Positions 1-8,093 of a stretch of DNA of 35,360 bases are shown here, piece by piece. The DNA is from Bacteroidota bacterium (lineage in GTDB: Bacteria; Bacteroidota; Ignavibacteria; SZUA-365). Location of the stretch: NCBI GenBank assembly GCA_029907355.1, contig JARYLZ010000026.1, positions 1 to 35,360 on the forward strand, in the 5' to 3' direction. The notes under the pieces were generated by a model. That model worked only from the letters and a program-made list of their open reading frames with translations, made no database searches and had not been told where the DNA came from. Positions within the stretch are counted from its first letter, which is position 1. Each line of letters begins with the position of its first letter. The position numbers and the translations under genes were made by a program.

Positions 1-1288
1 TCCGCACGTCCCATGCTCGCGCTTCGACGATGACCTCGAGAGGCTCCGTGCCGAACGCGAACAGCTGCCCGTCCCGCGGGGCGAGAATGCTCGCCAGGGG
101 CGGGTCCGCGATGCGCTCCAGCCTCCTCTCCGGCGTGTACGTACCCGCGAGGGCGTCCTCGATCACCGACGGCTGCTTGTACAATGCCTGGTACCGCGCC
201 AAGGGGTAAAGTTCCTCACCTTTCCGCCATTGGACGTACCGGTCGCCGAACGCAGAGCAGTCGTAGTATCCATCGGGTGTGAAGGTCAGCCATTGCCCAT
301 CGCTGAAACCGACGAAATCGACGATCTCGGTTCCGTCCTGCGCGTTCCACACCCGTACGGCCCCGTCCGTGTGTGCGCTCGCGAGCCGCTCGGGGCGATG
401 CGGTTGGAACGCTGCGGCCATCGCGCCGTAGGAGTTCGGGATCGATGCGCGTCTCGTTTGTTTTCCCCAGTCCCAGATTTCCAGCAAGCCGTTCATCATG
501 CTCACGGCGAGCAGTTTCCCGGGCGGGTCGAGAGCGAGATGGTGCGGAAAACCGATGTTCACGGGCATATCCTGCAGGAGAATCCCCTTTCGCACATCCC
601 ATGCCCGCACGGAACCGTCCCGCCCGCCCGAAAGGAGCACCGCGTCGTCCGGCGTGAACAGAACCGTCCGGGCGAACCGCCTGTGCCTCCCGAGGACGCG
701 GACGAGCGAACCGCCCGCGAGGTCCCACACCTTGACGGAGCCGTCCTGCCCGGCGGTTGCGAGCAAACTCCCGTCATGCGAAACCGACAGGGCGTTTACC
801 CACACGCATCCCGCCGCGATGCGGCGCAATTCCCGTCCTGTCGAAGCGTCCCACAGCGAGAGCGTATCGTCGCGGCCGCAGGCGGCGATGGTTCGCCCGT
901 CTGGTGTGAATGCGATATCGCTGATGTATCGCTTGTGCGCCGCGATGTCGTGTAGGAGCGCCCCGCTCGCGGCCTCCCAGATGAGAATATGCCCGTTCAT
1001 ATCCCCCGCCGCAACGAGGGCGTCGTCGGGGCTGAGAGCGAGGGAGGTCACGAGTGTGGCATGGGGAGCCCGGAGCGAGAGCACCGCTTCCCCGTTCTCG
1101 AAGTTCCACGCCTTGACCGTGGAATCCCTCCCGCAGGACCAGAGCATTTTCCCGTCGCTCGAAAATACCAGATCCCAGATGGCCCCCGATTTCCCTTCCT
1201 CGAGATGAAGAGCGATCCTGTCCTCTTGTGCGCACACTCGAGAAAAGATCACCGTGACGAGTACGGCCAACCGGATGATGTGCTTCAT
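1..1288 (-). CDS. Secreted seven-blade WD40 repeat protein, probable WD40-caspase fusion (3' end beyond window)
   Basis: The minus strand is open from the ATG at 1288 to the window edge, giving 429 residues with no stop. Residues 1-20 form a signal peptide (MKHIIRLAVL... ending RVCA-Q). Seven WD40 blades follow, each with an SPDG/TPDG-type turn and a closing W-[DNE] such as VKAWNF, ILIWEA, LSLWDA, VKVWDL, VRAWDV, LEIWDW and VRVWNA, so one complete propeller is present. After it comes a segment with DGQWLTFTPDGYYD and YKQPSVIEDAL. In known WD40 proteins this linker usually precedes a peptidase C14 (caspase-like) domain. The caspase part itself is not in the window, so that assignment is inference. 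The protein would act outside the cytoplasm. No Shine-Dalgarno sequence is obvious. The neighbouring gene is divergent. WD40 identity is nearly certain; the fusion is likely. Confidence 0.9.
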   Translation of the reverse strand, partial: MKHIIRLAVLVTVIFSRVCAQEDRIALHLEEGKSGAIWDLVFSSDGKMLWSCGRDSTVKAWNFENGEAVLSLRAPHATLVTSLALSPDDALVAAGDMNGHILIWEAASGALLHDIAAHKRYISDIAFTPDGRTIAACGRDDTLSLWDASTGRELRRIAAGCVWVNALSVSHDGSLLATAGQDGSVKVWDLAGGSLVRVLGRHRRFARTVLFTPDDAVLLSGGRDGSVRAWDVRKGILLQDMPVNIGFPHHLALDPPGKLLAVSMMNGLLEIWDWGKQTRRASIPNSYGAMAAAFQPHRPERLASAHTDGAVRVWNAQDGTEIVDFVGFSDGQWLTFTPDGYYDCSAFGDRYVQWRKGEELYPLARYQALYKQPSVIEDALAGTYTPERRLERIADPPLASILAPRDGQLFAFGTEPLEVIVEARAWDVR

Positions 1289-1794
1289 GGCGCGTATGGA
1301 CAATTCGAAACGGAATGTAACGAAGAACCCGTTTCCTGAGAAACGGGCGAGACGGCTGCCCGCAAGATGGGGGTAAACAACAACGCCGCGACGCAGGTTA
1401 TCACCCGCCGCATGTGGGGTACGGCGGATGGACCCACGCCGGGCGCCGGTTTTTTGCCCTCTCTGAACAGGGCGATGATAGTATACGGAATATTTCACCA
1501 CGAATCCATGTTATCGGTTCATCCGCATGAAAACACGCAAACATTTTGGGAAATTGACACCCATTCGCTCTCGCTCCCTTTCCAGAGCTGTTCCGACCGC
1601 TCATTATCCGAGAGGTTGAGGAAAGAAAATAGACGAAAGGCGGCCACGAAGCGGCATGGGAATGCTTTTTCTCTTGCATGAAAACTTTCAAAATGAAATA
1701 TTTAAATTGATTAATCGAAATCATTGGTCTCGATGGTATGGAAGCGTTTTTTCCGCATCATGAGATATCGAAGACACTCAATGAGAGGCGGTCC
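1289..1794. other. Divergent intergenic region without a gene
   Basis: This 506-base gap separates two divergent secreted-protein genes. The short open frames in it have no ribosome-binding site and no recognisable protein character. It holds an inverted repeat at 1328-1347 (listed separately) and an AT-rich block around 1681-1720 just before the plus-strand gene. That block contains TAAATT at 1703-1708, which fits a TAnnTT -10 box, and TTG at 1674-1676. The spacing between the two is longer than in the stable-RNA promoters, so I call no promoter here. Confidence 0.5.
1328..1347. other. Perfect 8-bp inverted repeat upstream of the WD40 gene
   Basis: CCCGTTTC at 1328-1335 and GAAACGGG at 1340-1347 are exact reverse complements around a 4-base CTGA loop. 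The element lies 40 bases upstream of the WD40 start codon, so it would sit in the leader RNA or in the promoter as an operator. There is no following T-tract on the plus strand. Read on the minus strand, TTCTTCGTT follows, which is mildly T-rich. Function is undetermined. Confidence 0.4.
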
Positions 1795-2877
1795 ATGAAG
1801 AAAACACATGCGACGGCAGCGGTCGTCTTGGGCTTTCTCCTCGCAAGCACGAGCGCGATGCAGGCCCAACAAGTCGATGCCGGGATTTTTCCCGGTAGCG
1901 GCGCCACACTCGAAATCCGATTGCGCCCATCCGACACGGTGATGACACTCCCCCTCTCGAACGTCGCGTTCACGATCCGGTGGCCGACTGCTTACGGCGT
2001 GAGCCTGGGGACGGCATCTTCCCCCGTGTACGCGATCGCTAAACAAGGGGCGGAAACCGTAGCGGGGAATTATCGGTACCAGAAATTCGCCGCCGCGACG
2101 GCCCAGTCCATCACGTGGTCGCCGCAGGTGGAAATCCCCGTGCTGACCGTACCCGTCCAGCAAACGGGAAGCGGGGTCGGGACGTTCGAACTCGTCAACG
2201 ACTCCTGGACGAGCGCCAACAACGGCGAGTACTACGTGGAAATCGCCGGGTTGAACAAGACGGGCACGATATACCAATCGTCCGCCAGCGTTCCTCTTCC
2301 CATCCGCTTGCTTTTCTTCTCCGCGGAAACACGTGAGTCGAGCGTTGTCCTCTCCTGGGGTACCCGGGACGAAGGAACCGTCGCAGTCTTCATCGTGGAG
2401 AGAAGCGCCAACGGCTCTGAGTGGGCCGTCATCGGTTCCGTGACACCCTCGGATCGAAATGCGAGCGGTTCTTGGCTCTTTCACGACAATTCGCCGCCAC
2501 AGAACGGCACCGTCGGGATTCTCCGGTACCGGCTTCAGGTCGTTTACGGTGACGGCGCTGTGGATTACTCACCCATCGTGGAGGTACAGACCGCGAAACC
2601 GGAACCAGGGGGATTCACCGTGCAGGTGCACCCGAACCCCTCGCGCGGCAGGCTCTTCGTCACGCTTTCCCTCCCGGTAGACGACCGTATGACGCTCCGG
2701 CTCTACGACCGGATCGGGCGCAGTGTACGCCTGTGCCGCGAGGATACTCCATTCCCTGCGGGGACGCACCTTCTCGTTCTCGACACCGGCGACCTCGCCC
2801 CGGGAGAATACTTCCTGACCGTTGCGGGCGCTTCCTCCACCCGCACGGTACCGGTCGCGGTTACGAGCGGTTCGTGA
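1795..2877 (+). CDS. Secreted protein with type IX secretion C-terminal sorting domain
   Basis: The 360-residue protein starts at ATG 1795, preceded by GAGAGGCGG at 1782-1790; an upstream in-frame ATG at 1738 has no such site and would bury the signal peptide. Residues 1-24 are a signal peptide (KK charge, hydrophobic core, AMQAQ). The middle is beta-rich: an N-terminal cohesin-like or Ig-like part (about 25-180), then a segment with VVLSWGT and FIVERSANG (about 185-265) typical of fibronectin-like domains in Bacteroidota secreted proteins. From about residue 278 comes VHPNPSRGRLF, then LRLYDRIGRSV and APGEYFLTV, which is the type A sorting domain pattern that directs export by the T9SS and cell-surface attachment. 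The next gene is also a secreted surface protein, 43 bases downstream. The cargo function is unknown. Confidence 0.85.
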   Translation: MKKTHATAAVVLGFLLASTSAMQAQQVDAGIFPGSGATLEIRLRPSDTVMTLPLSNVAFTIRWPTAYGVSLGTASSPVYAIAKQGAETVAGNYRYQKFAAATAQSITWSPQVEIPVLTVPVQQTGSGVGTFELVNDSWTSANNGEYYVEIAGLNKTGTIYQSSASVPLPIRLLFFSAETRESSVVLSWGTRDEGTVAVFIVERSANGSEWAVIGSVTPSDRNASGSWLFHDNSPPQNGTVGILRYRLQVVYGDGAVDYSPIVEVQTAKPEPGGFTVQVHPNPSRGRLFVTLSLPVDDRMTLRLYDRIGRSVRLCREDTPFPAGTHLLVLDTGDLAPGEYFLTVAGASSTRTVPVAVTSGS

Positions 2878-2920
2878 GCGCAAGATCCTCATTCCCAGGA
2901 ACGATCCGTGGAGTTGAGTC

Positions 2921-4948
2921 ATGAATACACGAAACCTTCTTTTCCTCGCCTTTCTCCTCGCCGCAGCGGCGATGCGCGTGGAATCCGCCGTCTGCACCTT
3001 CCAGACGGCCGGATATTGGAGCGTGGCGGCAAACTGGGCCAACGCGACGAAACCGGGAAACGGCGATACCGTCGTCATCGCCGCGAACTGCACGGTTGAC
3101 GAGAACATCTCCATCCTGACGTTCGGGGCGTTCATCGTCAACAGCAATATAAATCTCTACCTGGGGCAGTACGCGCTGGTCTTCACCGGCACCGTGACGA
3201 ACAACGGCCTCATCCACACCGAGTGCACTTCTCCGACGCCACTTCCCGCCAACAAGACATGGGGCAACTACGTGTTCTTCGAAGCCACGGGGGCACAGAC
3301 CGTCCCACCGGGCACGTACGAGCGGTTGAAGCTCTCCGCCACAGGCTCGTCCCGCACCGTTTCCGCGGGCGGCGATATCACCGTCACATACGAGCTGTAC
3401 GTCGAAGGGTTCACCAACGCGAACCAGGCGGTCTTCGATCTCGGGACGTACCGCCTGCTGGGAAGCCCGACATACTGCTACGTTTCGGGCATGCTCCGGA
3501 CGGCGAACACCAGCCAGAACCCCCTCCCCTCCGGGTTGCGGTGGTACTCGAACATTCCCATGCGGCAGGGAACGATGGAGTTCTACGCTACAACGCCGCA
3601 ATACGTGCCGGGGGGAACATATGACGACGACGTCATCCTGACGGGGAGCACGAAGACGCTCACCGGCGTGATGTACTCGAACGGCGTACTGACGCTCCGG
3701 AATGCCGTCCTCGCGATCGTCGACTCGAGCGTCATCGTCGGGACATCGGGAACCATCTCGACGGCTGCGGGTTTCTCGGCTTCGAACATGATCGCGACGA
3801 CGGGGATCGGATTCCTCTACAAGCGTTATGGCACCTCGAGCACGTACACCTTCCCCCTCGGCGACCTGACCGGCACCGCGGAGTACTCGCCTGCGACCCT
3901 CCAATTCACGAACGCCAGCGCCACCCTCATGGCGGGTGTGCGCGTCGTCAATGCCAAGCACCCCCAGAACACGAGCTCCACATCGTACATCAACCGATAT
4001 TGGGTACTCGACGTGACGAGCACGGGGCTTCCGTCGGGAAACGCCTCGTTCACGTATGTAGACGCCGACGTCGTCGGCATGGAGGACAGCATCTACACCC
4101 AGCAGTACTCGGGGACATTGTGGCTGCAACGGAATAGAACCAATCCCACGACGAACGAATTGACCGCAACGGCGATCCCGATCGCCGGCCATTTCACGGG
4201 CTTCTGGAACGCCCCGCCGCCCGTTTGCATCGTGGATGCCCGCGTTCTCCTCCAGGGGCCGGCCCTCGGTTCGATGGGGACGATGTCCACCGCCCTCAAT
4301 ACGGCGCGCCTCATCCCCCTATCCCAGCCGTACAACACAGCACCATGGAACTACCCCGGAACGGAGAGCGTCACCGCGATCCCGTCGCCGAACGTCGTGG
4401 ACTGGGTACTGCTCGAATTGCGCAGCACGCCGAGCGGCTCGCCCGTTGCACGGAAAGCCGGGTTCATCCTCTATGACGGCCGCATCACCGACGTCAACGG
4501 GACGAGCCCGGTCCCCTTCGCAGGCGTCGCACCGGGCGGCTATTACATCGTCGTCCGCCACCGGAACCATCTCGCCGTCATGAGCGCCGATACGGTATCC
4601 ATCTCGACGGCGACGCCGCTCTACGACTTCACGACGGCGGCATCCCAAGCCTACGGGACGGAACCGATGGTGGGTCTCGCAAACGGCCAGGCGCCGTTCG
4701 CCCTGTGGGCGGGGGACGCGAACGCGGACGGCCAGCTCAAGTACACGGGGACGTCGAACGACCCGTCTTTCATCCTCCTGAGAATCGGCAGCAGCGATAT
4801 CACCGCCACCGTCACCGGCTACCACAAGGAGGATACCGGCATGGACGGCGTGGTCCAGTATTCCGGACCCGGCAACGATCGGGCGGTCATCCTCCGGAAT
4901 ATCGGCGGGGTCAATATCGGGAACACGCGGTCGACTCAGGTCCCCTGA
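2921..4948 (+). CDS. Large secreted surface protein with two C-terminal dockerin-like repeats
   Basis: This 675-residue protein starts at ATG 2921 with GGAG at 2910-2913. Residues 1-22 are a signal peptide ending RVESA. The N-terminal part (WSVAANWANATKPGNGDTV and following) resembles the beta-solenoid start found in many Bacteroidota adhesin-like proteins. Around residues 310-420 there is another beta domain (YTFPLGDLTGTAEYSP). From about residue 445 the sequence LLQGPALGSMGTMS, WVLLELR, YYIVVRHRNHLAVMS and FALWAGDANADGQ follows a known C-terminal module of this phylum. It ends in two duplicated Asp-rich loops, DANADGQLKYTG (about 598) and DTGMDGVVQYSG (about 638), each followed by a hydrophobic helix. 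These look like calcium-binding dockerin-type loops. There is no PNPxxG sorting domain. Probably surface-exposed; ligand unknown. Confidence 0.8.
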   Translation: MNTRNLLFLAFLLAAAAMRVESAVCTFQTAGYWSVAANWANATKPGNGDTVVIAANCTVDENISILTFGAFIVNSNINLYLGQYALVFTGTVTNNGLIHTECTSPTPLPANKTWGNYVFFEATGAQTVPPGTYERLKLSATGSSRTVSAGGDITVTYELYVEGFTNANQAVFDLGTYRLLGSPTYCYVSGMLRTANTSQNPLPSGLRWYSNIPMRQGTMEFYATTPQYVPGGTYDDDVILTGSTKTLTGVMYSNGVLTLRNAVLAIVDSSVIVGTSGTISTAAGFSASNMIATTGIGFLYKRYGTSSTYTFPLGDLTGTAEYSPATLQFTNASATLMAGVRVVNAKHPQNTSSTSYINRYWVLDVTSTGLPSGNASFTYVDADVVGMEDSIYTQQYSGTLWLQRNRTNPTTNELTATAIPIAGHFTGFWNAPPPVCIVDARVLLQGPALGSMGTMSTALNTARLIPLSQPYNTAPWNYPGTESVTAIPSPNVVDWVLLELRSTPSGSPVARKAGFILYDGRITDVNGTSPVPFAGVAPGGYYIVVRHRNHLAVMSADTVSISTATPLYDFTTAASQAYGTEPMVGLANGQAPFALWAGDANADGQLKYTGTSNDPSFILLRIGSSDITATVTGYHKEDTGMDGVVQYSGPGNDRAVILRNIGGVNIGNTRSTQVP

Positions 4949-4950
4949 TA

Positions 4951-4978
4951 CGCAGGTCCATACCCCCCTGGACGTGCG
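4951..4978 (+). terminator. Hairpin after the surface-protein gene, possible terminator
   Basis: Two bases after the stop codon, CGCAGGTCCA (4951-4960) pairs with TGGACGTGCG (4969-4978) over ten positions with one G-G mismatch, around a C-rich 8-base loop. No T-run follows, so it is at best a weak or factor-assisted terminator. It would separate the surface-protein transcript from the tRNA gene that follows. Confidence 0.35.
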
Positions 4979-5001
4979 GGGGAAGACGGCGTTATTCATA
5001 G

Positions 5002-5030
5002 TTGCCTGCCGCACACCGGCAGCGTAAGTT
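5002..5030 (+). promoter_or_regulatory. Promoter of tRNA-Ser
   Basis: TTGCCT at 5002-5007 and TAAGTT at 5025-5030 are separated by 17 bases and would start transcription near 5037, about 18 bases before the mature tRNA. The same TTG-N20-TAnnTT layout occurs in front of the SRP RNA, and with N19 in front of tRNA-Val. This supports all three. Confidence 0.5.
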
Positions 5031-5054
5031 GCCAAGCGGAGATGAACCCGTTTT

Positions 5055-5139
5055 GGAAGGGTGGCAGAGTGGTTTATCGCACTGGTCTTGAAAACCAGAG
5101 ATGGGAAACCATCCGTGGGTTCGAATCCCACCCCTTCCG
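5055..5139 (+). tRNA. tRNA-Ser (anticodon UGA)
   Basis: GGAAGGG (5055-5061) pairs with CCCTTCC (5132-5138), with discriminator G at 5139. The anticodon stem CTGGT/ACCAG encloses CTTGAAA, giving anticodon TGA, which reads UCA. A long variable arm (GATGG...CCATC) is present as expected for class II serine tRNAs, followed by a T-arm GTGGG-TTCGAAT-CCCAC. CCA is not encoded. The length is 85 bases. Its own promoter lies just upstream. Confidence 0.95.
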
Positions 5140-5360
5140 CATAGCACGAAAGGCGTGTGGGGGGCGATCTCCGTTCCCAGAGGAAATGGTCTGTCGATGA
5201 ACCGGCACGAAGCGGCGAAACTCGGCTGCGAAAAGACAGCGAGACTTACACCGCATGGGACAGTCGCCAAGGTTACGCATCGGATCGCGGAGATCCCTTC
5301 GCGTTGAACCCTGCAACACCACGGCCGAACCCTCCGGATGGAACAAACACGGGGAAGGAA

Positions 5361-6059
5361 ATGGTTATCTCGAGCGTATCACATTCCCTGTCCGGTCGAC
5401 TTCGCAAAGGCGCCCATACCCCTGTCGTGCTGGTGATCGATACGGAACTCGACCCGAGCGACCCGACAGCGGCGGGAAAACTCTGCGAACGTCTGTCTCG
5501 AGTCGTCCCGCGCTCCTGGAGGATCGCACGATGCCGCTTCACGGAGGTCTCCCCCGCTCTCGTCCGTAGGCTCCGCACGCGTTTCATCGTTCTCTCGGGC
5601 CAGGGGACTCCCTGGATCCGGTACCCTGAAGAATCGATCACCCGCTTCCGCGACTTCCTCGACCACACGGATATCCCCGTGCTCGGCATCTGCGGCGGGC
5701 ACCAGCTGCTCGCCCTCGCCTATGGAGAAGCAGTAGCCCCGATACGAGGCACGCTGAAGGGCAATTCCTACAGGGGTATGTACGCCCAGCACGGCTACAC
5801 AGCCGTCCAGCTTGACCGTGAGTGCGAGTTGTTCCGCAGTGTCCCCTCCCCTGCATGGTTCTGGGAAAACCACGTCGAAGAGGTGAAACGCCTGCCGGAT
5901 GGTTTCACCCGCATCGCGACGGAGGATGAATCTCCGGTCCAGGCGATGCGACATACGTCCAGGCCCCTCTTCGGTGTGCAGTTCCACCCCGAACGCTTCA
6001 GTACCAAATACCCCGCCGGTTGTATCGTGTTACGGAACTTCTTCCATCTCGAAGCATAA
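5361..6059 (+). CDS. Stand-alone class I glutamine amidotransferase-like protein
   Basis: This 232-residue cytoplasmic protein is a single class I (triad) amidotransferase domain. The nucleophile elbow GICGGHQLLAL places the catalytic cysteine at residue 111. The partner histidine and glutamate are in FGVQFHPE (His209, Glu211). ENHVEEVKRLPDGF resembles the equivalent part of GMP synthase amidotransferase subunits. It would hydrolyse glutamine and hand ammonia to a partner synthase, but no synthetase is fused or adjacent, so the acceptor is unknown. I start at ATG 5361 because GGGGAAGGAA lies directly in front and the domain begins soon after; an upstream in-frame start at 5157 would add a non-conserved, Arg-rich extension. 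The M23 peptidase gene follows after 12 bases, suggesting co-transcription. Family certain, substrate not. Confidence 0.85.
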   Translation: MVISSVSHSLSGRLRKGAHTPVVLVIDTELDPSDPTAAGKLCERLSRVVPRSWRIARCRFTEVSPALVRRLRTRFIVLSGQGTPWIRYPEESITRFRDFLDHTDIPVLGICGGHQLLALAYGEAVAPIRGTLKGNSYRGMYAQHGYTAVQLDRECELFRSVPSPAWFWENHVEEVKRLPDGFTRIATEDESPVQAMRHTSRPLFGVQFHPERFSTKYPAGCIVLRNFFHLEA

Positions 6060-6071
6060 AACCGGCCTGGT

Positions 6072-6872
6072 ATGTTGCCTTCCCTGCTCCAGCACACGAA
6101 ACGGGATCTCTTTCCCGGCGTTCGATGCGCCACACTCGTGTCGCTGGTTTGCGCCCTCGTGCCGTCCGTCACGGGATGGGCACAGTCCGACGTCTACCGG
6201 CGTTGCGACAGCCTCTTCAACGACATCTACTTTCTCCGCCTGGATAGGAAAGCGGCGGTGCGTGCGTTCACGAAAATCCTCCCCGATCTGCGCACGCGAA
6301 CGGCGAAAGATATCCCCCGCCCTGCACCCCGCGACTCTTGGGTGTTCCCCGTCAAGGGGTATGCCGCCTCCGCCATCGGCGGTCGAGGCGACGAAGGATA
6401 CCGCGGCGCAGCCGCTTATGACTTCTTCGCCGGAAATGCTCACGGCGGTCACCCCGCTTTCGACATCTTCATCCGGGACAGGAACCGTGATTGCATTGAT
6501 GACAAGACGCAACAACCGGTACCGGTGATCTCGATATCCTCGGGGGTTGTCGTCTGCGTGAATCCCACTTGGGCGCCGGACAGCATGGATGCCGTGCGAG
6601 GGCAAGTCATCCGGGGCGGCCTCTACGTCTGGGTTTACGACCCGGCCTCGGACGGCCTCTTTTACTACGCGCATCTGCGGAACGTGTCCTGCCTTGTTGG
6701 GCAGATCGTAAAACCGGGCGATACTCTGGGAGAGGTCGGCCGCACCGGCAAGAATGCGTTTCCCCCTCGTTCGCCGACGCATCTGCACTTCATGTGCCTC
6801 TCGCTTGCGAACGGACTCCCGCGGCCGGTCAACGTCTACGACGATCTCCTCCGCGCATCGAGGAAAAAGTGA
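6072..6872 (+). CDS. Secreted M23 (LytM-type) metallopeptidase
   Basis: The 266-residue protein has an N-terminal signal segment (about 19-38, hydrophobic, ending GWAQS). The M23 zinc site is visible: His127 and Asp131 in GGHPAFDIF, His201 in YYAHLRN, and His237-Leu-His239 in PTHLHFM. GQIVKPGDTLGEVGRTG is the usual M23 turn before the HxH motif. The domain normally cuts peptide cross-links in peptidoglycan and shapes the cell wall, or, if regulatory, activates amidases. All zinc and catalytic residues are present, so it is probably active. An unusual insert directly after the first motif reads DRNRDCIDD (136-144), which looks like a Ca-binding loop. It starts 12 bases after the amidotransferase stop, probably in one operon; no clear Shine-Dalgarno sequence. 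An alternative short N-terminus is possible. Confidence 0.87.
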   Translation: MLPSLLQHTKRDLFPGVRCATLVSLVCALVPSVTGWAQSDVYRRCDSLFNDIYFLRLDRKAAVRAFTKILPDLRTRTAKDIPRPAPRDSWVFPVKGYAASAIGGRGDEGYRGAAAYDFFAGNAHGGHPAFDIFIRDRNRDCIDDKTQQPVPVISISSGVVVCVNPTWAPDSMDAVRGQVIRGGLYVWVYDPASDGLFYYAHLRNVSCLVGQIVKPGDTLGEVGRTGKNAFPPRSPTHLHFMCLSLANGLPRPVNVYDDLLRASRKK

Positions 6873-7238
6873 CCGCAGTGTTCCCCTGCTGGTTTTAAAT
6901 CAGACCTCGAACCTTTTAACAACCGATAGGGGGAAGAACATCGGTTTCGCCTTCTCATTTCGTGGAACCAGGTTCCCGGACGGCCGAGGGCGGGTGCGCG
7001 CAACGAGTTCTCAAAGCCCCGCCGGTTGATAACTCTCCATACACCTCATCTGCCTTCGATTCCGGTTATACGTATTCTTCAATGACCTCTCCAACGCGGA
7101 AGGCGCCGAATGGTATCATGAGAACGTGCGAAACCCCATCTCTAGCTCTCGTTTCATCCATCGGTCGTACCGGGCCGGCTGTGGTGCACCGCGCATTGCA
7201 GCCTCCGCGGCGATTGTCTTCGAATCAGGTATGAGCGA
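6873..7238. other. Convergent intergenic region with a weak hairpin
   Basis: These 366 bases lie between the ends of the convergent M23 and DUF6920-like genes. No frame in it looks coding. AACCGAT at 6921-6927 and ATCGGTT at 6940-6946 form a perfect 7-bp inverted repeat with a 12-base loop, followed by TTTCGCCTTCTCATTT. This is a possible weak terminator for the plus-strand operon. Nothing else was recognised. Confidence 0.4.
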
Positions 7239-8093
7239 TCATTCCGCCCATTCGTAGGCGATGTTTTCTATGCGGCCGCGCCAGTATGGCTTCGGCCCGT
7301 CGGGAAGTATCCAAGCCACTTCACCCTCGAGGGGGATGAGCATTCCATCACGGATCGCGTAATCGCGCCACCGCCCTTCCCAGGGGGTCGGTACCACTGC
7401 TCCCCCGACCGTTCGTCCGCGTGCTTCGGCACGCACCGACTCGATCAAGCCCTTTTCGTCGAAGCGGAACACCATCGTCAACGCGATTCCGCCATCCTCC
7501 AGCGTCGCCTTTGCCGAAACGGCGTCTATAGCTTCCCACTGTACGCCCTGGCTCGGCAGAAGCGCCGTCGGGTACCAAGCGGCTTCGGCGAAGAACCGCA
7601 TCAGTTCACCCCGGGCCACCTCCGGCGTGCCGCGCAGATTCACCAGCGGCACCAAGCCGAACAGCGACGCGTGGAGAATCCCTTCCCCTGCGATGTAGGC
7701 GTCATGCACACGAACCGACAGTCCGGGCACCATTTCGATACGGGCTTCCCAATCGAACCCGGGGCGCCGGGTGATTATCCGCTGGGTCGATCGGAACGGC
7801 TTCCATTGATCGCCGGTTTCGCTCATGTTGAACATGCCGATATGGAGCACGCTGACGGCAGAGACCAGGGGTTGCCCCTCACGGAGGACTGCGCGAAAGT
7901 ATTTTTGAACCGGCGCGGGTAATGTATCCAATTCGCTGGGGCTGTACATCTTTACCGCGCTGGGGATGCGTGCCGCCTCCAATTCGGCATGCATCTCGTT
8001 CGTGGCGGATTGCCACCGAAGAGACCCATAGAGAAGTGCAAGAGCAACTACGATGGTCAAGACGAGAAAAGCGAGAAAAAGTGTTGTGCACAT
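7239..8093 (-). CDS. DUF6920-like (DUF6544) membrane-anchored protein
   Basis: The 284-residue protein has one N-terminal membrane segment (about 4-24, LFLAFLVLTIVVALALL) and then a soluble domain. The body matches my memory of the DUF6544/DUF6920 family: LPAPVQKYFRAVL, a W-PF-STQ segment, RRPGFDWEARIEM, GLVPLVNLRGTPEVARGELMRFFAEAAWYPTALLPS (the most diagnostic part), and YWRGRIENIAYEW at the C-terminus. The family has no established function. I place the start at ATG 8093, which has AGGAAAGG eight bases upstream and puts the membrane segment at the very N-terminus. A TTG at 8183 with GGGAGGAG before it is a rival start that would add 30 residues. The gene stands alone, convergent to the M23 gene, next to a gene-poor area. 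Confidence 0.75.
   Translation of the reverse strand: MCTTLFLAFLVLTIVVALALLYGSLRWQSATNEMHAELEAARIPSAVKMYSPSELDTLPAPVQKYFRAVLREGQPLVSAVSVLHIGMFNMSETGDQWKPFRSTQRIITRRPGFDWEARIEMVPGLSVRVHDAYIAGEGILHASLFGLVPLVNLRGTPEVARGELMRFFAEAAWYPTALLPSQGVQWEAIDAVSAKATLEDGGIALTMVFRFDEKGLIESVRAEARGRTVGGAVVPTPWEGRWRDYAIRDGMLIPLEGEVAWILPDGPKPYWRGRIENIAYEWAE

Noticed and set aside
4319-5131. Minus-strand frame beginning MGFEPTDGFPSLVF
   Set aside because: It is a reverse translation of the tRNA-Ser gene plus the antisense of the surface-protein gene. GFEPT-type starts are a known artefact over tRNAs.
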